DNA from: Streptomyces sp. man185
GTDB lineage: Bacteria > Actinomycetota > Actinomycetes > Streptomycetales > Streptomycetaceae
DNA length: 64,000 bases
Reading direction: 5' to 3'
Assembly: GCA_002551355.1 (NCBI GenBank)
Contig: NTHE01000026.1
Span: forward strand, 40,268 to 104,267
Below, piece after piece: positions 48,615 through 55,806 of the stretch. The notes beneath the pieces are model-generated. The model worked only from the letters and a program-made list of their open reading frames with translations. It had not been told where the DNA came from and searched no databases. The position numbers and the translations under genes were made by a program. How positions within the stretch are numbered: the stretch's first letter is position 1; the number at the start of each line of letters is the position of its first letter.

Positions 48615-49634
48615 CTACTGCACCATTTCCGCGAGCTCGGCCTCGCGCCGGGACACCTCGCCCAGCAACTGCTCCGCGATGTCCTCCAGCAGCTGGTCCG
48701 GGTCATCGGGGGCCATCCGCAGCATCGAGCCGATCGCGCCCTCCTCCAGCTCCGTGGCGAGCACCGTCAGCAGCTCCTTGCGCCGGCTGAGCCACTCCAG
48801 CCGGGCGTAGAGCTCCTCGCTCTCGCTGAGCGGGGCCGGCTGTTGCACCGGACCGGCCGCCCACTCCGCCACGAGCTCCTTGAGCAGCTCGACGTCGCCG
48901 CGCCCGTAGGCGGCGTTCACCCGGGCGATGAACTCGTCCCGGCGCTGCCGCTCCGCCTCGTCCTGGGCGAGGTCCGGGTGCGCCTTGCGGGCCAGCTCCC
49001 GGTAGAGCCTGCGGGCCTCCTCGCTCGGCCTGACCCGCTTCGGCGGCCGGACCGGCTGCCCGGTGAGCATGGCCGCGGCCTCGGGGGACAGCCCGTCGGT
49101 GTCCATCCAGTCGTGGAACAGCTCGTCGACCCCGGGCATCGGCATGACGACCGCCCGCGCCTCGCGCGCCTTGCGCTCGTCCTCCGGGTCCCCGGTCCTG
49201 GCCGCCCGCGCCTCCGCGATCAGCGCGTCCAGCTCGTCGAGGCGCGCATACATCGGGCCGAGCTTCTGGTGGTGCAGCCGGGAGAAGTTCTCGACCTCCA
49301 CCCGGAAGGTCTCCACCGCGATCTCGAACTCGATCAACGCCTGCTCGGCGACCTGCACCGCCCGGGCCAGCCGCGCCTCGGGCCGCGGCTCGGCGCCCTC
49401 GGGACCGGCGGGCTCCCCGGCAGCGGCGTCCGCGGCACCGGCGGCGTCCGGCGCTCCGTGGGCGTCCTGCGCCGCCGTAGCTTCCTGCGCCTCTGCGGCG
49501 GCTTCCGCTTCGGGGGCTTCTCGCGCTTCGGGGGCGGGCCGGGACGCGTCGTGCCGGTCGTTCTCCTGCCGGTCGTTGTCCTGCCGGTCTTCATCGTTCC
49601 GGGTGGTCGGCACCCCGGCGGCTTCGTGGGTCAC
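48615..49634 (-). CDS. J-domain (DnaJ-like) protein with acidic disordered head
   Basis: 339-aa protein. Residues 1-85 are Ala/Glu/Asp/Gln-rich and disordered. A long helical region follows (about 90-165, EQALIEFEIAVETFRVEVEN). A degenerate J domain at about 205-255 has the HPD tripeptide in LYRELARKAHPDLAQDEAER and FIARVNAAYGRGDVELLKEL. A C-terminal helical pair (265-339) contacts nothing known. HPD should stimulate a DnaK-type ATPase. There is no zinc finger, so it is a type III/C co-chaperone. The GTG at 49634 is the likely start; the frame stays open further upstream. Confidence 0.8.
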   Translation of the reverse strand: MTHEAAGVPTTRNDEDRQDNDRQENDRHDASRPAPEAREAPEAEAAAEAQEATAAQDAHGAPDAAGAADAAAGEPAGPEGAEPRPEARLARAVQVAEQALIEFEIAVETFRVEVENFSRLHHQKLGPMYARLDELDALIAEARAARTGDPEDERKAREARAVVMPMPGVDELFHDWMDTDGLSPEAAAMLTGQPVRPPKRVRPSEEARRLYRELARKAHPDLAQDEAERQRRDEFIARVNAAYGRGDVELLKELVAEWAAGPVQQPAPLSESEELYARLEWLSRRKELLTVLATELEEGAIGSMLRMAPDDPDQLLEDIAEQLLGEVSRREAELAEMVQ

Positions 49635-49736
49635 TCGTCCAGCGTATGGCCACGGCCCGGCGGCACGGGACACACGGTGGCGACCGGCCCGGGGCCCGAC
49701 GCCTCCGGAACCGGGCCCCACCGCCTCACGGACCCG

Positions 49737-51278
49737 TCATATCCCGAACTCGGCGGCCAGCCTGCCCGCTTTGATCGCCCGCAGCAGGTCGGCGTGATCC
49801 GCTTCCGTACGGTCGGCGTACGTGACCGCGAAGGCGGCCATCGCCTCGTCGAGCTCGTCGTTCTTGCCGCAGTAGCCCGCCAGCAGGCGGGGGTCGGCGC
49901 TGTGGGCGTGCGCCCGCGCGAGCAGCGCGCCGGTCATCCGCCCGTAGTCGTCGACCTGGTCGGCGGCGAGCGCGGCGGGATCCACGCTGCCCTTGCGGTT
50001 CCGGAACTGCCGGACCTGGAACTGCCTGCCGTCGACGTCCGCCCAGCCGAGCAGAATGTCGCTGACGACCTGCATCCGCTTCTGCCCGAGCACCACCCGG
50101 CGGCCCTCGTGCGCCACCTCCGGCACGTCGAAACCGACCGCGGGCAGATAGGGGGCGAGCACCGAAGGGCGCGCCTCCTTCACCTGGAGGACCAGCGGCT
50201 CCCCGCGGTGATCGAGCAGCAGCACCACATAGGACCGGGTCCCCACACTGCCGGTGCCGACCACCCGGAACGCCACGTCGTGGATCGTGTAGCGGGCCAG
50301 CAGCGGCACCCGGTCCTCGGAGACGGTGGAGAGATAGCCGCCAAGACCGGCGGCCACGACCGCGGCCTCGGCGTCCGGCACCCGGCGCAGCACGGGCCGG
50401 GCGTCGACGAAGCGCCGCCCGCCGTCGGCGCATTCCTCGGTGGACCGGGCGGCAAAACGGGCGCTGGTGTTGTTGCGGGCCTTCTCCGAGACCCGCTCCA
50501 GCGTGCCGACCAGGTCACGCGCGTCCGTGTGCGAGACGAGCTCCTCGTCCGCGATCGCGTTCCAGGCGTCGAGGGCGGGCAGCCGGGCCAGCAGCCGCAT
50601 CGTGCGCCGGTAGGCGCCGACGGCGTCGTGCGCGCCCCGGCGGCAGGTGTCCTCGTCGGCCCCGGCGGCCCGGCCCGCGAGCACCAGGGAGGTGGCGAGC
50701 CGCTTGAGGTCCCACTCCCACGGCCCGAAGGCGGTCTCGTCGAAGTCGTTCAGGTCGATGACCAGGCTGCCCCGGGCATCGCCGTAGAGGCCGAAGTTGG
50801 CCGCGTGCGCGTCACCGCAGAGCTGGGCGCCCACCCCGGTGACCGGGCTGCCCATCAGATCGTGGGCCATCAGCCCGGCCGCACCCCGCAGGAAGGCGAA
50901 CGGGGTGGCCGCCATGCGGCCCACCCGTATCGGCGTCAGACCCGGCACGCGGCCCCGGTTCGACTCCTCGACGGCCCGCACCGCGTCCGGCCGTCCCGGC
51001 GGCAGGACGAGCGAGGCGTGCGAGGACCGCGGCACCCGGTCGCGGAGCGCCTTGCCCGCCGCCTTCGGTGAACTCCCGACCCCACGGCGGGCGAACCCGG
51101 GCACGACAGGAATGCGCGGATCCCCTCCAGCAGCCCCAGCAGGCCCCACAGACGCCGCAGATCCCGCGGCCCCCGTAGATCCCGCGCCCCCCGGAGATCC
51201 CTCAGGTCCCGAAGACCCTTCAGCTGCCGTCGTTCCCACCGCCCGCCGCTCAGGCATCGTCGCCTCGGTTCCGCCCAT
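49737..51278 (-). CDS. DUF2252 family protein with Gly-X-Y N-terminal repeats
   Basis: 513-aa DUF2252 protein: RSSHASLVLPPGRPDAVRAV, GDAHAANFGLYGDARGSLVI, DLNDFDETAFGPWEWDLKRL, and a late ARAHAHSADPRLLAGYCGKN block. The fold resembles kinase/APH-like enzymes with HAANFG as the catalytic-loop equivalent and DLNDFDE as the metal motif; its activity is unproven. Residues 21-53 read as eleven triplets, ten beginning with Gly (collagen-like). The ATG at 51278 follows GGGGAGG. The gap 51279-51495 contains no gene that I can support. Confidence 0.85.
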   Translation of the reverse strand: MGGTEATMPERRAVGTTAAEGSSGPEGSPGGAGSTGAAGSAASVGPAGAAGGDPRIPVVPGFARRGVGSSPKAAGKALRDRVPRSSHASLVLPPGRPDAVRAVEESNRGRVPGLTPIRVGRMAATPFAFLRGAAGLMAHDLMGSPVTGVGAQLCGDAHAANFGLYGDARGSLVIDLNDFDETAFGPWEWDLKRLATSLVLAGRAAGADEDTCRRGAHDAVGAYRRTMRLLARLPALDAWNAIADEELVSHTDARDLVGTLERVSEKARNNTSARFAARSTEECADGGRRFVDARPVLRRVPDAEAAVVAAGLGGYLSTVSEDRVPLLARYTIHDVAFRVVGTGSVGTRSYVVLLLDHRGEPLVLQVKEARPSVLAPYLPAVGFDVPEVAHEGRRVVLGQKRMQVVSDILLGWADVDGRQFQVRQFRNRKGSVDPAALAADQVDDYGRMTGALLARAHAHSADPRLLAGYCGKNDELDEAMAAFAVTYADRTEADHADLLRAIKAGRLAAEFGI

Positions 51279-51464
51279 GGAGCGTCGCCTCCCCCACCCT
51301 CGTACCGCCCGGCTGCCCGGCTGTCCGACCGGCCAGCGGCCCTGTCCACCAACGACCGAGCACGACGGTACCGCTGGATGCCCCGTCCTGGCGGGGACTG
51401 TGGACGAGCGTCTGCCGGGCTCTGCGGACGACGGGGGAGCGCCCCCGGTCCGGCGTGACGCCGG

Positions 51465-51520
51465 TCAGCAGCCCGGTCCCGGCTCCGGCCTCAGATCAGC
51501 AGCCGGTCCCGGCCTCCGGC
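51465..51520 (-). repeat. 25-bp direct repeat across the HxlR stop codon
   Basis: Near-identical copies at 51465-51489 and 51496-51520, differing by two single-base indels. The second copy starts exactly at the stop codon (TCA on plus) and encodes the protein's last residues; the first copy lies downstream of the stop. Confidence 0.8.
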
Positions 51521-51846
51521 GCCAGATAGGTGTCCGCCCACTGCCCCAGCTCCTTGAGCGCGGGCTCCATGGCGGCGCCGGCTTCGGTGAGCCGGTACGC
51601 GACGCGCAGCGGCGGCCCCTCGTCGACCTCGCGGATGACCAGGCCGGCCGCGCCGAGTTCGGTCAGCCGGTCCGAGAGCATCCGCTCGCTGATCCCGGGA
51701 ATCGCCCGGCGCAGCTCGGCGAAGTGCACCGGCCGCTGCAGCAGCACCGAGACGATCGGGCCGGTCCAGCGCTTGCCGAACAACTCGAAGACGCGACTGA
51801 TCCCCACATCGACCCGCCGACAGGCCTGTTCGCCGTGATCCGCCAT
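51496..51846 (-). CDS. HxlR family transcriptional regulator
   Basis: 116-aa winged-helix regulator with an early Cys (ACRRVDVGISRVFELFGKRW), HFAELRRAIPGISERMLSDR and LRVAYRLTEAGAAMEPAL. In related regulators (HypR, YodB) the Cys senses quinones, aldehydes or disulfide stress. It is divergent from an azoreductase with a shared inverted repeat, the YodB-AzoR-type arrangement. The ATG at 51846 is preferred over a GTG 21 bp upstream. Confidence 0.88.
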   Translation of the reverse strand: MADHGEQACRRVDVGISRVFELFGKRWTGPIVSVLLQRPVHFAELRRAIPGISERMLSDRLTELGAAGLVIREVDEGPPLRVAYRLTEAGAAMEPALKELGQWADTYLAPEAGTGC

Positions 51847-51878
51847 ACCCCTAGCGTACTGCGCCACCGTGGGCAGCT

Positions 51879-51908
51879 TACTAATTCTCAGTAGCTATGC
51901 TATTAGTA
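51879..51908. promoter_or_regulatory. candidate HxlR operator
   Basis: TACTAAT (51879-51885) and ATTAGTA (51902-51908), a perfect 7-bp inverted repeat with a 16-bp AT-rich spacer. It is the only low-GC stretch between the divergent regulator and azoreductase genes; it resembles TACT-N-AGTA sites of YodB/HxlR regulators. Confidence 0.65.
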
Positions 51909-52027
51909 GTTACGTACGGAATGGATGCCGCCCGGACGTCCGCGAGGTCCCACCGACCAGCCCTCGTCCCCGTCACTCGTCATCACTCGCCCCCTCCCCC
52001 TCCCTTCCTCTCTCTGTGGAGATCTTC

Positions 52028-52639
52028 ATGGCCACGCTTCTGCACCTCGACTCCGCCGTCTTTCCCCAGGGCTCCGCTTCCCGCGACGTCACCGCGGCGT
52101 TCGTCGAGGCCTGGCGCGAGCAGCACCCGGACGGCACCGTCGTCCATCGCGACCTGGCCGCCGATCCGCTGCCCCACCTGGACGCCGACGCCACCGCCGC
52201 GGGCGCCGGCGATCCGCTGCGCCGGGAGCTGGCCGACGAGCTGGCCGCGGCGGACGCCGTCCTGATCGGCGCACCGATGTACAACTTCACGATCCCGTCC
52301 ACCCTCAAGGCCTGGCTGGACCAGGTGATCATCGTCGGGCACAACGCGGGACCGGACTCCCCCATCGCCGGGACCCCGGTGACCGTCGTCGCCAGCCGCG
52401 GCGGTTCGTACGCTCCGGGCACCCCGCGCGAGAGCTTCGAATTTGTCCAGAATTACTTGGCGAAGGTGTTCGCGGGCATGTTCTCCGCCGAGGTCGACTT
52501 CATCGTTCCGGAGCTGACCCTCGCCCACTCGCAGCCCTCGATGGCCGAACTGATCCCGCTCGCCGAGGCATCCCGCACCCAGGCGCTCGACGACGCCCGG
52601 GAGAAGGCGAAGGCCCTCGCCTCCCGCCTCGCCGCCTGA
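52028..52639 (+). CDS. azoR: FMN-dependent NADH-azoreductase
   Basis: 203-aa flavodoxin-like NAD(P)H quinone/azo reductase: LLHLDSAVFPQGSASRDVTA (phosphate loop), GAPMYNFTIPSTLKAWLDQV (FMN-site 'PMYNF' motif), ASRGGSYAPGTPRESF. It detoxifies quinones by two-electron reduction. The ATG follows GGAGATCTTC at the usual distance. It is probably derepressed by thiol-reactive compounds via the adjacent HxlR regulator. Confidence 0.9.
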   Translation: MATLLHLDSAVFPQGSASRDVTAAFVEAWREQHPDGTVVHRDLAADPLPHLDADATAAGAGDPLRRELADELAAADAVLIGAPMYNFTIPSTLKAWLDQVIIVGHNAGPDSPIAGTPVTVVASRGGSYAPGTPRESFEFVQNYLAKVFAGMFSAEVDFIVPELTLAHSQPSMAELIPLAEASRTQALDDAREKAKALASRLAA

Positions 52640-52664
52640 GAGGGAACACCCCCGGAAACGCCGA

Positions 52665-52701
52665 CAGGGCCGCGGAGCTTGTGACGAGCTCCGCGGCCCT
52701 G
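52665..52701 (+). terminator. terminator after azoreductase
   Basis: Perfect 15-bp stem (52665-52679 with 52687-52701), 7-nt loop, 26 bp after the stop codon. Confidence 0.88.
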
Positions 52702-52736
52702 CCGCATGATGATCTGATGGCGCCCGCGAATAGGAC

Positions 52737-52750
52737 GTTTCACGTGAAAC
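52737..52750. promoter_or_regulatory. parS: parS site 3
   Basis: Perfect GTTTCACGTGAAAC between convergent azoreductase and TetR genes, 44 bp past the TetR stop codon. It is the third such site in the window, at intervals of about 23.7 and 22.3 kb. Confidence 0.9.
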
Positions 52751-52793
52751 ACAGCACGCCACACCCCCGTGGGCACAGCACGCCCTGAGCGGA

Positions 52794-53612
52794 TCAAGCA
52801 GCCCCTCCGGCCGCCACCCCCGCACCTGCGGGCTCCTCGTCGCCCTCGTCGCCGGCCCGCGTTCCGCGACCGGATCCACCACCCCGCAGGCCCGCCCCGC
52901 CCGCCCGGGAGCCCGCGTCCGACGCGGGATCGGAGCCCGCCTCCTTGGCCTCCGCGGCGATCCGGGCCTCCTGCTCCTCCCGCTCCGCCTTCTCGCGCGC
53001 CTGGGCCGCCAGATCCACCCGCCCCTCGGGCTTGATGTGGGCGATGACACCGGGGTGAGCGATCGACGGCAGGATGTGGCGCCACATCTCCGCCACCTGC
53101 TCGCGCAGATCGGCCCGCCCTGAATCGGCCTCCGAGACCAGCTGAATACCGGTGAACGAGGCGACGATGATTTTGGCCGACACCATGGGGTCGATCTGCG
53201 GGAACACCTCGCCGCGCTCCTGCCCCAGCTCCAGCATCCGGGCGGTCGCGTCGATCCAGTCGCCCCACGGATGCGGCCCCCCGAGGAAGACGCCCTCGAT
53301 GGAGAGCCTGGTACCCGCCCGGGCCATCGCGTTGTGGCGCAGGGCGAAAGCGAACTGCTGGCCGCCGTCCACCAGGGACTGGAGAGGCGATCCCTCCTGC
53401 TCGAACTCGACCGTGGAGGTCTGCTCGTCCATGATCGCCTGCGCGATGGCCTCCTTGGAGGCGAAATGGAAGTACAAGGCCCCCTTGGTGACCTTGGCGC
53501 GGCGGAGAATCTCCGAGATGGCGGCACGCTCGTAGCCGTAGTCGTCGAAGACACTCGCCGCGGCATCCACGATCGACCGCCACGTCTGGACCGCGCGAGC
53601 CTGCTTCGCCAT
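52794..53612 (-). CDS. TetR regulator of the gamma-butyrolactone receptor type (ScbR/ArpA-like), with extended tail
   Basis: 272 aa. The HTH resembles autoregulator receptors: RAVQTWRSIVDAAASVFDDY, GYERAAISEILRRAKVTKGA, LYFHFASKEAIAQAIM. The ligand domain contains GTRLSIEG and PHPWGDWIDATARMLELGQE, also typical. Residues beyond ~205 are an unusual Glu/Lys-rich then Gly/Ala-rich tail (normal length ~215). It may be a receptor or pseudo-receptor; no butyrolactone synthase gene is nearby, and binding-pocket fitness cannot be judged here. It is upstream of the tRNA and transcribed away from the FHA cluster. Confidence 0.85.
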   Translation of the reverse strand: MAKQARAVQTWRSIVDAAASVFDDYGYERAAISEILRRAKVTKGALYFHFASKEAIAQAIMDEQTSTVEFEQEGSPLQSLVDGGQQFAFALRHNAMARAGTRLSIEGVFLGGPHPWGDWIDATARMLELGQERGEVFPQIDPMVSAKIIVASFTGIQLVSEADSGRADLREQVAEMWRHILPSIAHPGVIAHIKPEGRVDLAAQAREKAEREEQEARIAAEAKEAGSDPASDAGSRAGGAGLRGGGSGRGTRAGDEGDEEPAGAGVAAGGAA

Positions 53613-53942
53613 TTCCTGCCTCCGGGACGTTCTGTGCGCTCAGCCCTTCGCCGCCGAGACGCCGTCGATCCAACCTCTGCGGCCAGCGTATGCAAGTACG
53701 CCGTTGCACCGGCCATCGGTCTGTCCGGAAACCGTGCCCGCACCCGGTGAATCACCGCCTGCGGACGACCGCTGCCGTCCTCTCCCATCCGGTCCTGTCC
53801 GGCTGTCCGTACCCCGCCCGTCCGTCAAAAACACGGAACAGACACGGGACGGAGGCGCAACAACGAAGAACCCCCGCTCCGGATCTCTCCGAAGCGGGGG
53901 TTCTCCCGAATCAACTTCAGCAGTTGCGAGCAACCGCCGTTG
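53613..53942. other. intergenic region with tRNA terminator
   Basis: 330 bp without a protein gene. At 53867-53904 a hairpin with a 12-bp stem (AGAACCCCCGCT with AGCGGGGGTTCT) and a long loop lies downstream of the leftward tRNA gene and is probably its terminator. The segment nearest 53613 should hold the TetR promoter. Apparent short frames here are not gene-like. Confidence 0.6.
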
Positions 53943-54025
53943 TGCGCGAGGGGGGATTTGAACCCCCACGTCCCTAAGGACACTGGCACCTGAAGCCAGC
54001 GCGTCTGCCGTTCCGCCACTCGCGC
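53943..54025 (-). tRNA. tRNA-Leu (anticodon CAG)
   Basis: Minus-strand cloverleaf. Acceptor GCGCGAG/CTCGCGC plus discriminator A; D arm GGCGGAAC..; anticodon stem CTGGC/GCCAG with loop TTCAGGT, giving CAG. The long variable arm expected of leucine tRNAs is TGTCCTTAGGGACG-like. T arm GGGGGTTCAAATCCCCC. About 83 nt; the 3' CCA is not encoded. Confidence 0.93.
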
Positions 54026-54338
54026 ATGAGTGGTGTTTTCAGACTCTCACCTTGGGGGGTGAGCGCCTGGCGACAAACGGAAGATTAGCACGCTGGACAG
54101 GGTGGATTCACATCCGTTGTTTCGCCGGCTCCGGGAGGGGAAGCGGGAACCCCGAACCATCGCCCCCACTCCTCCAGAGTGCTTCCCGGGTGCGGGACAC
54201 TGTGAGGAGGCCACCTCTACGATCCGTGTGAGGGGTGACACTCATCCACAGGCCAGACAAGGGGAACCAGCCGATTTCCCGACGCGTGGATACGATCAGT
54301 AAGCAGTACAGGGACGATGACAACGGAGGAGGTGCCCC
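54026..54338. other. intergenic region between tRNA-Leu and fhaA
   Basis: 313 bp holding the leftward tRNA promoter and the rightward fhaA-operon promoter. The fhaA ribosome site GGAGGAGG is at 54325-54332. A near DnaA box TCATCCACA (one mismatch) is at 54242-54250. I cannot assign either promoter with confidence and see no small gene. Confidence 0.5.
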
Positions 54339-55193
54339 ATGGGGGTCATGAAGCGTTTCGAGCAGCGCCTCGAGGGGCTGGTCAACGGCACCTTCGCCAA
54401 GGTCTTCAAGTCCGAGGTGCAGCCCGTCGAGATCGCCGGCGCCCTCCAGCGCGAGTGCGACAACAACGCGACGATCTGGAACCGCGAGCGGACCGTCGTC
54501 CCCAACGACTTCATCGTCGAGCTCAGCACCCCCGACTACGAGCGGCTCAGCCCGTACTCCGGTCAGCTGGGCGACGAACTCTCCGGCCTGGTGCGCGACT
54601 ACGCCAAGCAGCAGCGCTACACCTTCATGGGACCGATCAAGGTCCACCTGGAGAAGGCCGACGACCTCGACACCGGGCTCTACCGGGTCCGCAGCCGCAC
54701 GTTGGCGTCGAGTTCGTCACAGCAGGACCAGTCGGCACCGCCCCAGTCCGCGGGCGGGCGGCCCGCCGCCCCGCAGGCTCCCGGCGGCTACGGCTACCCC
54801 CCGAGCGCCGCTCCTCCGATGCCCGCGGCCCCGCCGCCCGGCGCCGGACGGCCCTCGGCTCCCACGAACGACCGGCGCCCGCCGGCCGCGCCCGGCCCCC
54901 TGCCGGACGCCCGGACGCGACGCTGGATCGAGATCAACGGCACCCGCCATCAGATTTCCCGCCCGACGTTGGTGATGGGACGATCCACCGACGCCGACGT
55001 GCGGATCGACGACCCCGGCGTATCGCGCCGGCACTGTGAGATCCGGACCGGAACGCCCTCGACGATCCAGGATCTCGGATCTACCAACGGCATCGTGGTA
55101 GACGGGCAGCACACCACCCGCGCTACGCTCCGCGACGGCTCGCGGATCGTCGTGGGCAGCACCACCATCGTTTACCGGCAAGCCGAAGGGTGA
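54339..55193 (+). CDS. fhaA: FhaA, DUF3662 and FHA domain protein
   Basis: 284-aa phosphothreonine-binding adaptor. The DUF3662 domain (1-115, MKRFEQRLEGLVNGTFAKVF) is followed by a Pro/Ala/Gly-rich linker (120-190) and the C-terminal FHA domain (about 195-282) with MGRST, SRRHCEI and DLGSTNG. In mycobacteria FhaA binds phosphorylated MviN/MurJ and PknB products to regulate peptidoglycan synthesis. It is the first gene of the cell-wall signalling cluster, with a strong ribosome site; fhaB starts 10 bp after its stop. Confidence 0.93.
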   Translation: MGVMKRFEQRLEGLVNGTFAKVFKSEVQPVEIAGALQRECDNNATIWNRERTVVPNDFIVELSTPDYERLSPYSGQLGDELSGLVRDYAKQQRYTFMGPIKVHLEKADDLDTGLYRVRSRTLASSSSQQDQSAPPQSAGGRPAAPQAPGGYGYPPSAAPPMPAAPPPGAGRPSAPTNDRRPPAAPGPLPDARTRRWIEINGTRHQISRPTLVMGRSTDADVRIDDPGVSRRHCEIRTGTPSTIQDLGSTNGIVVDGQHTTRATLRDGSRIVVGSTTIVYRQAEG

Positions 55194-55203
55194 AGCGGGG
55201 GCA

Positions 55204-55722
55204 ATGTCAGAGCTGACCCTGACGGTCATGCGGCTAGGTTTCCTGGCTGTTCTGTGGCTGTTCGTCATCGTGGCCGTACAGGTCATTCGCAGCGACCTGT
55301 TCGGAACGCGCGTCACGCAGCGCGGCTCACGCCGCACTGCCGCCGACGCGCGCCCCCAGCAGGGCCGCCAACAACAACAAGCGGCGCCGCCCCAGCAGCG
55401 CCAGCAGCCCGGGCGGCAGCGCCGCGGGGCGCCCACCAAGCTGGTCGTGTCCGAAGGCACGCTCACGGGCACCACGGTCGCGCTCCAGGGCCAGACCATC
55501 ACCCTGGGCCGGGCCCACGATTCAACGATCGTGCTGGACGACGACTACGCGTCCAGCAGGCATGCCAGGATCTACCCGGACCGTGACGGCCAGTGGATCG
55601 TCGAGGATCTCGGGTCCACCAACGGCACGTATCTGGAACGGACCCGGCTCACCACCCCGACACCAGTTCCGCTGGGCGCGCCGATCCGTATCGGCAAGAC
55701 CGTCATCGAGCTGCGGAAGTAG
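55204..55722 (+). CDS. fhaB: FhaB (FipA), membrane-anchored FHA protein
   Basis: 172 aa. An N-terminal membrane helix (about 8-28, MRLGFLAVLWLFVIVAVQVI) leads into a Gln/Arg-rich linker (45-75) and the FHA domain (80-170) with LGRAHDSTIVL, SSRHARI and DLGSTNGTYLE. It brings phospho-Thr partners to the membrane at the division site. Downstream, 55733-55754 is a short GAGCGAGC-type tandem repeat before the phosphatase gene. Confidence 0.93.
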   Translation: MSELTLTVMRLGFLAVLWLFVIVAVQVIRSDLFGTRVTQRGSRRTAADARPQQGRQQQQAAPPQQRQQPGRQRRGAPTKLVVSEGTLTGTTVALQGQTITLGRAHDSTIVLDDDYASSRHARIYPDRDGQWIVEDLGSTNGTYLERTRLTTPTPVPLGAPIRIGKTVIELRK

Positions 55723-55806
55723 TACGACAATGAGCGAGCGGAGCGAGCGAGCCGCGGCGGCCTGGACGACGGACGCTGCCCGGTTCCCGACCGGAGGGTG
55801 GGCAGT

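Noticed and set aside
51399..51407. additional DnaA box TCGTCCACA
   Set aside because: One mismatch at a conserved T; kept out of the DnaA-box list to avoid inflating the count.
53690..53977. small frames ending in a GGFEPPRP-like peptide
   Set aside because: This peptide is the translation of the T arm of the tRNA-Leu gene and is a well-known false gene signal.
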